This document shows, piece after piece, positions 11,447-23,819 of a stretch of 64,000 bases of DNA. The notes beneath the pieces were generated by a model, which searched no databases, was not told where the DNA came from, and saw only the letters and a program-made list of their open reading frames with translations. Source of the stretch: Peribolospora baueri (Eukaryota > Basidiomycota > Peribolosporomycetes > Peribolosporales > Peribolosporaceae); contig JAMDHS010000069.1 of assembly GCA_029717555.1 (NCBI GenBank), positions 25,001 through 89,000 on the forward strand, in the 5' to 3' direction. The translations under genes were made by a program, and so were the position numbers. The first letter of the stretch is position 1, and each line of letters begins with the position of its first letter.

Positions 11447-12442
11447 TTCTGTCTGTCTGTCGTCTTCCCCTATCATATCATGTTACGGTCAGCCGTAGCA
11501 TGGTGCTGAACGTGCGACGATGCAGCGAAGACGGGAGGTGGAAAGGAAGAGGAGGGGAAAGAGCGCGGTGACGTCGACGAAAAACGACGCTCGGGTCGGT
11601 CTATCGACGGGGGTTACGACCGATCTGTCACGACAGACAGACAAGACAGGCTGGGTCCAGGCGGTCGGTCGGATCGGACTTTGGTTTCTTCCATGAAGAC
11701 ACGGGAAGGCGGGACGCAGGTTGAGGGAGGGACGGCTGAGAGGCGTCGTCCGACGGTGGCCAAGGAGGCATCATCGACTATCCTGATCCTGATCCTGACC
11801 GATCCTGATCCAGGCTCGAAGCAGACCTACGTCTTGTAATGTTACGTCATGGCATCGGGACCAACACAGAGAAGACCCATAGCGATGACGAGGGAGCGGC
11901 CGACCGACTACGAAAAAAAAAAAAGAAAAGAAAAAAAAGAGAAAAGGAAGGCAGGTATAAAGGGAGGTTGGGTGCCAAAGACCGCGAGAAGGGCGGTAGG
12001 GAGTAAATGGGGACGAGGGGGACGAAAGAAAGACAAATGAGCGTGGGTGGGTGGGTGGGTGCGGGCCACTAAGGAAGAGGCGAAAGGCAAGAAGCAGAAA
12101 GACGAAAAAAAGAGTGTGGGGCCGTGACCTGGATACAAGGACCTGACTTGACAAACTCGCAGGTGACCAAAAAAAAGAGCGGGGGAGAAAACGCGAAGAC
12201 GAAGGGAGGGACTGGCGAACGAACGAACGAACGTACGACGCGAACGAGACGAGACACGGACGGTGAGGGAGGGAAGAAAAGGTACAAGAGGAGTGGAAGG
12301 GAATGCAAGCCCGTAGCGAAGGAAGGAAGCCAGGAAAGGAAGCAGAAGTGATTGATGTCCGTGACCGCCTCATTTCGTCCACCGTCTATAACGCCCGAGC
12401 TGACGCCGTCCGTGGAACCCAAAGCGCCACGCCACGCCGGCT
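11181..12442. other. intergenic region with a CTGT microsatellite
   Basis: GUF1 promoter side plus the 3' flank of the next minus-strand gene. It contains a CTGT repeat at about 11412-11461, short A-rich tracts (11914-11940) and GGGT units (12044-12060). No gene recognised. Confidence 0.5.
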
Positions 12443-14078
12443 TCACGTGGACGGGGAAAAGAGATCGGGGTTGGTAGCCCATATGGCGCCCAACATGCCC
12501 TTATCGACGCCCAAACCTTCGGCGTCGACGTCAGCGTCGCCGTCGGTCTTTACCGTACCCTTCCCGGCGTCGGAGGAAGTAGGCAAAGGCAAAGGCGGCA
12601 TGACGCCCTTCCTTGCGTCCCTCTCCCACGCCTTCTCTTCTGTACCGCCGTCGTGCGTCGAGTCGGTGGAGGCGCGTGCGTATGCAATCGAGGTGCGCGA
12701 TTCGTGTTCGGGCGGCGCGGCGGCGGCGCCGTCGGCAGAGGAAGAAGAAGAAGCGTTGCGGTGCACGTCGGTGCTCGTCCCCGTCCTCGTCCCTGTCGCC
12801 GTTCCCGTCGCAGAGGCAGAAGCCGGCTGGCTAACTGGCGGCGACGTCGTTGTCGGCATCGGCAGCGGCGTCAGGTTGGACGTGGGGCTGGCGTGGGGAT
12901 TCGGATAAGCGGACGGGCTGCTTGCGCCGGTATCGTAGTACTGCTGCTGCTGCTGCGGCAGCGGCGGTTGACCGTCGTAGCTGCGCGGATAGAAAGGGTC
13001 GTCATAGGGCTGACGAGAGGTGGGGTACATTTCGAACGCCTGTCCTCCCGCGGCGGCGGCGGGAGCGTGGTACGGCGCCGGCTGGGAATGAGCGTAGTAG
13101 CTGGCGTAGTACGGATCCTGGATGTTGGGGCGCGGGCCGTACATCTCGGCGCCGTAGCCGGCGGAAGGGCCGTCGTGGTATGTGGCGGCGGCGACGGGGA
13201 CGAGGTTGCCGTAGGCGTCGTACATGAGATGAGGTGCCGGTCCATCGAGCATCTCGTTGAGCGAGCCAGCGCCATGCGCCACGCTGCTGGACCTACCGGC
13301 GCCGATCCTGGTGGCGGTGGCACCGCCGATGACGCCCGCCAACTCATCATCATCCTCGCCCGGGCCGTAGTCCTTCTCTACGCCGCCGGCACCAGGGCTT
13401 CCGAGACCGTCTGGGCGATGGCCGGCGCCCCACCACATGGGCTCTTCTGCACGTCTCTTGGTCTTGCGACGGAGGAGGAAGGTGGCGAGCCAGACGAGAA
13501 AAACGACGCCGACGACGGCACCGGCGACGCCGCCGACGATGGCGCCGACATGGGAGGAGGAGCTGGACTGCTTGGTGGGGGTGCTGCTAGCGGTGCTGGA
13601 GGAAGAAGGGCCGACGACGGTGGTCACGGCGGAGCCGGTGGCGGTGACCGTCGAGGTGATGGAGGAGGAGGTAGAGGTGGAGGATGAGGAGGTGGAAGAG
13701 GTGGAGGAGGTGGAGGAGGTGCAGGAGGCGAAGACGGTCTGGGTGGGGATGAGTGTTGTGGAGGTCTGGTCAGCGCCGATGGTGGTGATGAAGGTGGTGG
13801 TGTGGGTGGCGCCGGGGATGACGGAGGTGATGGTTTCGGTGCTGGGAGGGGCGGAGGGGAATTGGGAAGGAGGGGAAGGAGGAGGTTGGGGTCTACGATG
13901 GGATCTAGGACGGTACGATGGCGGGGAGAGGTACTCACGCAGTGCCGAAGAGAAAGGTGGAAGTGACGGTAGTGGCAGGGTCGGTGAAGGTGGAGACGAG
14001 GGTAGAGGTGGTTGCCGTGCCGATCTGAGTTACGGAGGCGGAGAAAAGGGTGAGGATGGGCGAGCTGCTGCAGGACAT
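12443..14078 (-). CDS. S/T-rich single-pass membrane protein, possible cell-surface sensor
   Basis: Two exons (13939-14078 and 12443-13841) give 512 residues. The first ~155 residues are dominated by Ser and Thr (TSSTSSTSSSSTSTSSSITS), fitting a heavily O-mannosylated ectodomain. One strong membrane segment follows (HVGAIVGGVAGAVVGVVFL, then VWLATFLL, about residues 165-190), then a basic stop (RRKTKRR). The long cytoplasmic tail is rich in Pro, Tyr, Gln and Ala (YYASYYAHSQP, PQQQQQYY). The layout recalls fungal Mid2/Axl2-like surface proteins, but I see no Cys-rich WSC domain and no catalytic motif. A classical signal peptide is not obvious. Function unknown; the sensor role is inference. 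Confidence 0.7.
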
Positions 14079-14250
14079 GTTGAGGGGGAGAGGTTGGAGT
14101 CGAAGAAAGGGAAGCTGGAGGGGACGAGTGGGAAGAGGATAAAAGGGGCGGGGTGGAGACGGGGGAGGGCGGGACTGGGTGGACGAAGCGGGGAGGCGAG
14201 GGGCGGGATGGGAGGAGGCGGAGGAGGGGGAGGAGTAGGAGGAGGAGGGT

Positions 14251-14369
14251 GGAGATGAAGGTAGAGGAGATGGAGGAGGAGATGAAGAAGATGGAGATGG
14301 AGGTGAAGATGGTGGTGAAGATGAAGATGGAGATGGAGATGAAGATGAAGATGAGATGAAGATGGAGAT
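14251..14369. repeat. imperfect GATGRA purine repeat
   Basis: About 120 bp of GATGGA/GATGAA hexamers on the plus strand, starting about 170 bp upstream of the membrane-protein start codon, so it lies in its promoter or 5' UTR (as a pyrimidine tract on the coding strand). Confidence 0.8.
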
Positions 14370-15287
14370 GGCGGCCGACTGGCCGATGACAGCCCTCAAG
14401 CCATCACCGACCGCCCTCCGCCCAATTTTCGCACTGACCAGCTCAGCTCGCCATTCCTCGCCTCGCCCGACCGGAAGCCAGCCAGCCTGGCCTGGCCTGC
14501 GCCGCACAACTCGGCCACACAGCTTCCGCGTCGATCCACGAGCGGGCCCAAGTGTGTGGTGGTGCCGGGCTAGCGGTGGGGCTTCGTTCTATTAGTCCAG
14601 CACTCGACAATGTATGTAATGCACCACCGGCGGCCGTATTATATTGTATTATATTGGTCCAGCGCCCCTCCGGCGCAATAACAACGGACGACGAGTCCCG
14701 TGAGCGATCGTCGCTCGCAGCGGCACGCGGATCGACCGTGCCTAACCCTAGCCTGCCCTCGGCCGGGGCGGGCACGAGGACATGTGGTGAGAAAGAAAAG
14801 AAGGGAAAGAAAAGCTCGCCCACTGCCGCAGCCGCCTCTCCGTCTATCACCTCACCCCATACACCCACATTCTCCTCCACTTTTTTTTTGCCCACTTGTC
14901 CCTCCTTTCGTCGTCCATTTCACACGACCGACCGACCGGCTGGGACGGATGGCGACGGCGTGGCGACGACGCGATCGAACATGGTCCATTTTCAGCGCCT
15001 GATGCGAGAAGACGCTAAGATCCATGGATGGAGATGGGTGGACGGATAGATGGGATACGCTTGGAATGGATTGGAATGGGGATCATTCGAATCATTCGAG
15101 GTCGTCGAGCGGGAGCAGGAGCGGGAGCGGGGATAAGTTAAAATGAAGCCAAATCTATGCATATCGCGAAGGAAGGGAATCAAATGATGATGGCCGGGGG
15201 AGCATCGCGACCGAAACCGGCATGAAAACGGGAAAGAAAGCACCTTGCTCCCATCGACCCGCCCGGCTGATGATGGCAAGTCCTTCT
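14370..15287. other. intergenic region, no gene seen
   Basis: Lies between the membrane-protein promoter and the 3' end of the MFS transporter. Contains pyrimidine-rich stretches and a T-run at 14881-14889. No ORF with a recognisable product. Confidence 0.5.
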
Positions 15288-17545
15288 TCAGACGATCCCC
15301 CACATCTTCCTCCCAAGGCAAAGATACCTGCTGACAAAAATACAAATCGAGCCGGCGACGACGACGGCGGCGGAGAAGCAAGCTATCGCCCACCAGTCGC
15401 CGTGTAGTCCCCCGTTGGCTGGGTCGCCGAGGATGGCGCCGGAGATGGGCGTGCCTGTTAGTCCTGCGATGCCGACTAGCGCGAACATCATGCCCTGCGA
15501 AGGAGAGGCGAGCAAGCGAGCGAGCGACGGGGTGCGGTTAGTTTCATCGGTCTGCCACCGAGCCTCGCCTCGCCAGTCCTTCTTCTTCCGACCGACATGA
15601 CCCACCAGTCTCGCGCCCACGCTGCTCGTGTCGCCCAGCTGCCCCACACAAGCCGGGATCAGGCTAACGTACGCTCCAGAAGTAAATCCAAAGACGATGG
15701 AAAAGCCAATAAGCCCGCCCAACGTCGAACACGCCGGCCAGACAAAGATCATGGCGCCCGACACAAAGATGCACGGTAGCAGAACGTTGTATCGTCCCAT
15801 CCAATCTGCACAGATGCCCGGGATCACACGCCCAAACATCGAGGCGCCGTTGATGATGGACAGAAGGTAGAACGCCGTATTCGCGTCCACCCCTTTGGCG
15901 ATGCCGAAAATGGTGATGTAGGTGAAGGGCGTGTAAAGACCTTCCATCACCTGCGTGTGCCGTGCGAAGAGGACCGTTAGTACACCAGCGAAGGGATACG
16001 ATGGCCAGACAAAGGGCGGCTGGCTCACCAAGAACGCGCCGAGGCAGAAAAAGCTGTAAGCGCCCATGCGGAAGGCGGAAAGGTCGATGAAGCCTTCCCA
16101 AAAGCCCATCTCGGTGCCGTCGGCGCGGCGGCGCGGCCGAATCGGCAAGCGTGTTCGTTGGGTCTGTGAGGGAAAGCAATGGAACGCATGAGGGCGGAGC
16201 ACGAGGGAGACGCGGGTCGTCGACACGACCACCGGGCACTCACAAACCAAGAGATGATCAAGCTGCCGAAAAGGATAAAGCCGACCACCCTCATCGTCCA
16301 CGGGAAGCCGATGCGCGGAATGAGCTTTTCCAGCAAGATAGGATACACGACGCCGCCCGTGCTGCTGCCCGAGGCGAGGATGCCCATCGCCGTCGCGCGC
16401 CGTCGCTTGAACCAGTGCGCCGTCACTGGGACGGTGAGGTTGAAGACGAGGCCGAAGCCGATGCCTTGGAGGAGGGATTGGCAGAGGAAGAACTGCCAGT
16501 AGGTCTTGCAAAGGGAGAGCAGCATTTGGGCCACGACGAGGCCTGCGAAGAAAAGGGTGGTGACCGGTGTGACGACTAAGCCGGCGTTGGAAAGCGCTCG
16601 CGGTCGATGAAGCGACTCACATAAAATGCCGATGGCGAAAAAGGGGCGGAAGTAACCCATGTCAAAGAGACGACCCGCGAAAGAGCCGACGAAGAAAATG
16701 AAGAAATCTAGAAAGCGGCAAGGAAGAGGGAGGGACACGTGAATGAACGAGACGGTCAGACGCCACATGGCCAACCTCGGTGCCTCGCCCAGGAACAAGG
16801 AACGGGCTTATGCGTACATTGCGTCGAACCGATCCATGCGATGGAGCTTTGAGAATAGTCGCGGAGCAAGGTGACGGAGTAGTACTCTTGGAAGATACCT
16901 GAGAAGAACGAGTCGAAAAAGACGCCTTGACGGGGTTAGAAGACGAAGCGACCAGCGTCGAGGACGAGTCCCTATGCTCGAGGCACTCACCGAACGCGTT
17001 CAGATAGCCGAACGTGGCGCTCATCTATGAGCGAGACGAACGCAAGAAAGCGTGAGCGAGGCGGGCGGGTGCCGCCGGCGATGGAACGCGTCCGGAGCAG
17101 GAATGCGCGTACTCACCGAGAACCAACAGCCTAGGACGACGGACCACGCTCGCAAGCCGCCTTCAGGGAACGACACCTCCGACTCATCTACCGGTGCCGC
17201 CAACTCGCTCCTGGGCACATCGCCGTCGATGCTCCCGTCTGCCTTTTCATCGCGCCCCTCATTCAGCGTCCCCTCCCGCGTCTCCTTCTCATCCCCATCT
17301 CCATCTGTCGTTCCCTTCTCTCCGCCAGCGGTCCATTTGGAGCTGTCGGGACGGGAGCGGAGGCGAGAGAGGTGGTGGTCCGGGGGCGGGGAGACTTCGT
17401 ACTCGCATGGTACGAGGTCTCTTGCGCCTGGATCGTCGTCGTTGGGATGGTGTTCGTGCGCGCGTGCCTCCGCGCGGGGCATCGCGGCCACGCACGACGG
17501 CTGGCCGGGCTGGACGGGGGCGGTCGTCGACGGGCCGGAAGACAT
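15288..17545 (-). CDS. MFS transporter, monocarboxylate-permease (MCH/MCT) type
   Basis: Likely a plasma-membrane carrier for a small organic acid or related solute; the substrate is not predictable. Eight exons (minus): 17117-17545, 16991-17024, 16818-16898, 16621-16707, 16244-16542, 16029-16163, 15606-15950, 15288-15494; 538 residues. The N-terminal ~125 residues are hydrophilic and charged. After FPEGGLRAWSVVLGCW the family blocks follow: FGYLNAFGIFQEYY, SSIAWIGSTQ, FVGSFAGRLFDMG, LCQSLLQGIGFGLVFN and HWFKRRRATAMGILASGSS. In the second half: YTPFTYITIFGIAKG, NGASMFGRVIPG and LTGTPISGAILG. About 12 membrane segments are expected. The ATG at 17545 is chosen because the longer frame lacks an upstream ATG. 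It is divergent to RAD16. Confidence 0.9.
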
Positions 17546-18708
17546 GGCGGACGCTCTTGGTCGGTGCGGGGGAGTGGTGTAGATCGCGGAAGACACCGGA
17601 ACGGCTTCAGCTGGCGCGCGCTCGCTGAGCAAGGACAAAGGAGATGGATGATGAGCTCAACCCGGTCCGTCCCTCGTCGAACCGGATGCAGTCTGGTCTG
17701 GTCTGCCCTGCCTGTCCTGCCTATCTCTTTCTCTCTAAGTCTGTGTCTGACCGTCGAAGCAACGACGTGCGACCAGGGCGGGGAGATAGATGAAGGTGGA
17801 GGGGAGAGGTGGTGGAGAGACAAGAAAACGGGCGCTCGCTCGCTTGCCATGGCGAGGCGACGACTTTGAAGGACGTCCGAACCCTCCTCTTCCCCGCCAT
17901 GGCCATTCCCTCCCTCTCCCCCTGTCTGACTGACTACTGACTCGGCCGAAGGGGGCAAAAAAGGGAAAAAAAAAGGTTCGCTCACACGCAACAAGATGGA
18001 TCTCATCTCTTCCCGGCCAACAGCCAAGACTTTTATCGGCTCGGCCCAACGTCTTAAGCCCGACGCCACTACGCCGAGCTCCCGAGCCGGGTAAAACGCA
18101 GCGGACTCGTAAGCTCCATTACGAGCGTTATGTAAGCGCGCTTCCCCCATTGCCGGTCGTGCGAGGCCCGAGGCGTAGGAATGAGCTGCGAGCACCCAAC
18201 GGATGCCTACGAGACGTGCGACCGTCTTTGGCAACGGCGAGCGGCGATTCGGCCGTCGTGGACGGAGTGGGATGAGAAACCTGTCAAAGGAGCGGAGCGG
18301 AGATCGGCGTCTCGGTTGCCGATGGAGCCGGTCGCCGCGGGAGCTGTCGGCCGCTCGGCCGCCCATCCGCCGAGCAGCCGTGGCTGCGGCCGAGGAAGAC
18401 CGATAGAGTGGGACGGAGGGCGGTAAAGGCCACTATAAGACTTTTGAAGCAGGTCTTGATCGTGCCTAGAGGGACGTCGTTCATGCCCTTGTCCATTTAC
18501 ACGCACCGGTCACGCGTCGCGTCGACCCGTGCAAATTGGACCTTTTTTGTTCGCCACCCGCAGCGCCGTCGCCACTTTGCTTCCTTCCAGTCATATCCCC
18601 CTTTCTTCCGTACGTCCGCCCATCCCTCTGCCGGGTCCTTTCCCGCCCCCCCGGATTCCTTCCCTTTCGTCGTCGTCGTCGAGCCCTTCCATACCCGCCC
18701 GTGCCGCC
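17546..18708. other. divergent promoter region between the MFS transporter and RAD16
   Basis: About 1.16 kb between two start codons. An open frame (17263-18366, minus) crosses it but has no supportable product. Both genes' core promoters should lie here; no specific site was identified. Confidence 0.5.
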
Positions 18709-21700
18709 ATGGTCGCTCTCGTTCGCTCGCGCGCCCCCGCCTCGGGTTCCACCACACCCTCCAGCTCTAGCGCCGGCGCCACGCCTGCTCGCCACTCCAC
18801 TCGCCACCTCACCCTTCGCTCTGGTCCAAAGCTCAGGAGCTATGCGGAGTGGGACGATGACGAGGACGGGGAGGAGGAGGGCAGCGAGGTGGTGACCGCC
18901 ACCACGACCCCGGACATGCCCGTCGATGGCGACAGCGACATCGAATACGCCGACTTGCCGTCCGCCGGCAAGGGCAAGGGCAAAGCTCGCGCCGTCAGCT
19001 CTCGTACCTCTTCTTCGTCCAGGCCAGCATCGGCCAAGGCCAAAGGCAAGGCTCGAGCCATCTCCCCTTCACCCAGTCTTTCCGACGAGGAGTGGCTTAC
19101 CGACGAGGACGATGCCTTTGAGCCAAGCGGTGACGACAAGGAGGAGGAAGAGAGTGATGCCGAATACAATCCTATCGCTCGGCCGACAAAGTTCAGACGT
19201 CTCCGCCGCGGTCGTATCCCCACCGCTCACCGTGACGATGATGATGGCGACGGCGGACGTGAAGAGGAAGCCGAGTTGACCGACATCGCTGGCCCCGTCG
19301 ACGATGACGATGACGACGGTAACGAGGAGGACGCCGAGTCGGTGGTCGACGAGGACGAGGAGGAGGGCCAAGCGGGTGCGCGAGTCAGCCTCTCGACGGC
19401 CCAGCCCGGTGGCGGAAGGGCAATTACCGCGGACGGGGAGGAGATCTATGAGACCGCCATTCAGAGGAGGCTTCGGCTTCGTAGGGAAGCCAGGGAGGCC
19501 AGGAGGGGCAGAGGCCGCGGGTCCTCGAGGCTGACGCCGGTAAGCGTTCGTTTATGTTATATCTCTTGTTTCGGTCTCAGCTCACAAGCTTTCGCTACCG
19601 ACCCGCCCTTCTTCCTTGACATAGTATGACAGGACACGCATCGCTATTGTCACTCACCACCCCGAGCTTGACAACGTCTGGGGCGATCTTCAGACAGCGC
19701 AAAATCCGATCAAGCCCGAGATGGCTCCCCAGCCCGATGGCCTCAAGCTCAAGCTGCTCCCCTTCCAGCGAGAGGGGCTTTTCTGGATGAGAAAGCAGGA
19801 GGAGGGCCCTTGGAAGGGCGGCGCCTTGGCCGACCAGATGGGCATGGGCAAGACGATCCAGATGATTTCCCTCTTCCTGTCCGACCGCCAAAAGCCCAAC
19901 CTCGTCATCGCCCCCACGGTGGCCATCATGCAGTGGAGGAACGAGATCGAGTCATACACCGATTGTTTCAAGGTGGAGCTCTGGCACGGTCAGAGCAGGG
20001 TGCAGGATATAAAAAAGCTCAAGCAGAACGACGTGGTGCTCACGTCGTACGCCGTGCTCGAGTCCTGCTTCCGCAAGCAACAGTCTGGCTTTCGCCGCAA
20101 GGGAGAGATCATCAAAGAGCGCTCTGCCCTCCATGCCATAGAGTGGCATCGTGTCGTGCTCGACGAGGCGCACAACATCAAGGAGCGTGCCACCAACACC
20201 GCCAAGGGCGCCTTTGCGCTCAAATCCAAGTACAAGTGGTGTCTCTCCGGCACTCCGCTTCAGAACAGGGTCGGCGAACTATATTCGCGTGAGTGACGGC
20301 GTCAGGATGGACTTCTGGTCGCCGCTGGAGGTTGTTGGTTGGCAATGCTGACACCTTTCGTTCCACTCTCTCGGTCGGCCAAAAGTCATTCGCTTCATGG
20401 GTGGCGATCCGTTTTCACACTATTTTTGCAAGAAATGCGACTGCAAATCGCTCCGTGAGTGCTCTTTTTTTTGCCATCTTTATATACGATACGGTCCGTG
20501 CGCATATACTCACCCGTCGGCCTTTGACGGAACAGACTGGTCCTTTTCGGACAAGAGGCACTGCGATGGTTGTGGACATGTAAGTCTTTTCTTTCTCGTC
20601 GGTCTTTGTGAGCATCGCCGGATCGTTTGTGCTCATGGCATCGTTTGTTCTTTTGCTTATAGACGCCTATGCACCACGTCTGCTGGTGGAACCATGAAAT
20701 TCTCAAGCCTATACAGGTGAGCCACGTTTGTTTTACTGGTGCAACCATCTTTCGAATTCTGACTCAACCGCCCGTTCCCTTGCCTCTGCCGCAGAACTAC
20801 GGTCTCTCCGGCCAAGGCGCCACTGCCATGAAGAAGCTCAAGGTTTTGCTCGACCGTATGATGCTCCGTCGGACCAAGATCGAACGCGCCGACGACCTCG
20901 GGCTGCCGCCTCGCATTATGAAGATCAGGCGCGACGTGTTCAACGAAGAAGAGGAAGATCTGTACCAATCGTGAGTCCTGTGGAATACCCTGTCGTTATT
21001 CCTGTCCGCATGTACATCTTCGTTCTGAGCCTATGCTTGTCCTTCCTATCACCCCCACAGGCTCTACACCGATTCGCAGAGGAAGTTCTCCACCTATCTC
21101 GACCAGGGCACGCTCTTGAACAACTACAGCAACGTCTTCACGCTCCTCACCCGCATGCGTCAGATGGCCAACCATCCCGATCTGGTTCTTAAGAGCAAGA
21201 CAGGTATCGCTGCCAAGCTGGAGGGTGACCACAGCATTCAGCATAACGTCTGTCGCATCTGCACAGATGTTGCAGAGGACGCTATCCAGTCCAGGTGCAG
21301 ACACCTCTTTTGCCGCGAGTGCATCAAGCAGTATCTCAACACGGCCGTGGACCAGCATGTGGGTGGCCTTTCGTCCCGTCAGAAGTGATTTGCTCGTGCT
21401 CACATTCAACTCCCCTCCTCTTTTTTTTCAGCCGGAGTGCCCAGTTTGTCACGTCATCATCTCCATCGACGTGACGCAGCCGGCCATCGAGAATGAAGAC
21501 ACAGCGGTGGTCGAGCGGCAGGGCATCCTCGGCAGGTTGGACATGGACAAGTGGCGCAGCTCGACCAAGATTGAGGCTCTGGTCGAGGAGCTCACCAAGC
21601 TGCGTCGCGAGGACTCGACGATCAAGAGCCTCGTCTTCAGCCAGTTTGTCAACTTTCTCGATCTCATCGCTTTCCGTCTTCAACGCGCAGGTTTCCAAAT

Positions 21701-22250
21701 TGCTCGCCTAGAGGGGACCATGACTCCCCAGGCTCGCAACGCGACCATTGAGCACTTTATGAAGAATCCCCAGATCACCGTCTTCCTCGTCTCTCTCAAA
21801 GCTGGTGGCGTGGCCCTGAACCTCACCGAAGCTTCCCGTGTTTACATCATGGATCGTGAGTTCCAGTCGGCCGTATCACCCCGCATTCGTTCGTCTCGCT
21901 CATCCACCCTCCCGACGTCTGTTCTCCAGCTTGGTGGAACCCCTCTGTGGAAGCGCAAGCCGCCGACCGCATCCACCGACTCGGGCAGCACCGTCCCATC
22001 ACCATCACTCGTCTCATCATCGCCAACTCGATCGAAGAGCGTATCGTGGAGCTGCAGAAGAAAGTGAGCTGGAAAAGCCGCTCGTTCGACCCATCTGAAC
22101 GGGCATCGCTGATGGAGACGCGCTTTTTTTTTTTTTTTCTTTTCTTCATCCTCGCAGAAAGAAGCCATGATCGAGGCGGCCATTGGCAAGGACGACAACG
22201 CTATGGGCCGTCTGAGCGTCAACGATCTTCGCTTCCTGTTTGTCATGTGA
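18709..22250 (+). CDS. RAD16: Rad16-type SNF2 helicase with RING finger (global genome nucleotide excision repair)
   Basis: In yeast, Rad16 with Rad7 finds UV damage in silent DNA and acts as a ubiquitin ligase. Exons: 18709-19539, 19625-20288, 20386-20454, 20536-20579, 20663-20716, 20795-20970, 21061-21358, 21432-21855, 21930-22063, 22158-22250; 928 residues. The first ~270 residues are acidic and disordered. Helicase motifs: [18 protein letters not shown] (Walker A), LDEAHNIK (DEAH box), LSGTPLQNR. Then a small Cys-rich insert (CKKCDCK...HCDGCGH), a C3HC4 RING ([20 protein letters not shown], then CRECIKQYL, then CPVCH, with an intron inside), and the C-terminal lobe ([33 protein letters not shown]). 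It ends NDLRFLFVM, as the family does. The ATG has a near-ideal GCCGCC context. Confidence 0.95.
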
Positions 22251-22744
22251 ACGAGCATTCGACCGACGCTCCATCCCGTCCTCGTCAAGGACGTGTCCTC
22301 CTTCCTCTTCCGATCATCTCATCCGTCCGACGTCATCGACAACACGTCCTTTTTCATTCTCCGACCGACTTAATCCGCGTTGACTGTCCATCGGACCGTA
22401 TCTCCACATTCGTATGTGGAGAACTGTTTTTTCTTCGATAGATCCTCGCACTCTGACCGTACACGAATCGCCTTCTATCTGTTTTATCTGCCAGTCCGGG
22501 CAGCCTTCGACCCGGTCATTGTGTTTTTGGTTTCATCCCGAGTTCTCGTTTCGAGTTCATGCACCGTCAGGTTGTCCACCGGATGAACGAGCTGTGCTGT
22601 GCTCGGATTCTCGACGGCATACGTGGGTTTGTAGCATTGTCTCTCACCGAAGTGTAATCATGTTCGTATAGAGCTCCAGCATCGTTAATCCGTCTCTGGG
22701 AGCCTAATTAGCGAGCGGACGCATTGTCTCCCCACCCGTCCGGC
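22251..22744. other. 3' flanks of RAD16 and the convergent small gene
   Basis: Contains no recognisable gene. Both neighbouring genes end here, tail to tail. Confidence 0.5.
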
Positions 22745-23263
22745 TCACGACGACGACAATGTGCCGGTGCCCTCGGCGCCCTTTCTGAGCTCGGTTAGCT
22801 TCTCGCTAAGCTTCTCCCTCAACTTCTTCACCACGTCCTCCTCGTCCGCCGAGGGCGGGGGCAGTTGGTCCAGGAGGTACTCCACCTCGTCGATCGTCAG
22901 GACTATGGGGCCTCTGCAGGGGTCCATCGGGGGTCGGGGGAAGCAGTAAAAAAAAAGGCGAGGGGTGGGAGGCGCGTAAAAGGCGATCGGAAGAGGAGTG
23001 AGAAGCGAGAGGGACGGAGGAAGGTTGTTGTTCAAGAGAACGAGAAAAAAAGAAAAGAAAAGAAAAGAACGGTGGACGACCAACGCCGACGATCGTCCAT
23101 CCAAACCCTATCCACTTCCCCCGCCGAGTCCGCCCACTCCGCCCGCCCTCCGTGCCCACCGCCGCCGAGGGCAGCGCAGGACAGCGTAGGTAAAAACATC
23201 ACGCAAGCGCTACCGGTCAGGATGCATGAGGAGAGGTGAAAGAGACGGTGCTCACCGGTTCAT
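22745..23263 (-). CDS. small conserved-looking protein of 58 residues, unknown function
   Basis: The model has an 8-nt coding part of exon 1 (23256-23263, ATGAACCG) and a second exon 22745-22913, joined over a 342-nt intron with GTGAGC donor and CTGCAG acceptor. The product begins MNRGPIVLTIDEVEYLLDQL, has a helical, probably coiled-coil stretch (VVKKLREKLSEKLTELRK) and a short Ser tail. I do not recognise the family. The long open second exon, good splice sites and ordered composition favour a real gene, but the tiny first exon is uncertain; another upstream exon could be used. Confidence 0.5.
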
Positions 23264-23819
23264 GTCGACCTTGTTTGTCGTGTGAGCGCCGTAGGAAGAA
23301 GCAAGGGTGGAGTGCGGAAGTGAGATGGACGTCAGCTGCGATCGAAGTTATCACGTGACTATTCGATCGATCGATCCGGTGTTGAACCCCCCCACTCTTG
23401 TGTCGTCTGGCACGCTTAGGGCATCGTCATGAACGCCAGGCTCAGTCGGGACGATCGCAAATGGACGCTACATTCAATCGACTCGGTACCGACGGCCGAG
23501 TCGGGGTATACACCGAATACATAGATAAGCGAAGAGATGTGCGCAAGAGCGATACCGATAAGGGGACGAGAAACAGGGAAAAGCAAAGCCGGCACGACGG
23601 ACGGACGTTGCCGAAGCGATCTGGTCGTCGTGAGATCGTACAAAGCACAGAAGGGGAAAAAGGGCTGAGAAAACGATAAAGATGATAAAAATACCCTGGA
23701 CACCAAATGCCGATCACAAATGAATACTAAATACTAGGAAGGTAACAAAGGCTGCGTGTCGCCAATGCGAGGAACATGCTGGCGCCGTCTGAGGTGAGTC
23801 GGTGGGGTGCCTCGAGAGA
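23264..23819. other. intergenic region downstream of SSK1
   Basis: Promoter side of the 58-residue gene and 3' flank of SSK1. No coding region or repeat worth naming. Confidence 0.5.

Noticed and set aside
12653-13687. Plus-strand frame of 344 codons opposite the membrane-protein gene
   Set aside because: Gly/Arg-rich antisense shadow of a GC-rich coding exon.
17263-18366. Minus-strand frame of 367 codons overlapping the MFS transporter start
   Set aside because: Different frame from the transporter and no recognisable domain; most of it is promoter sequence.
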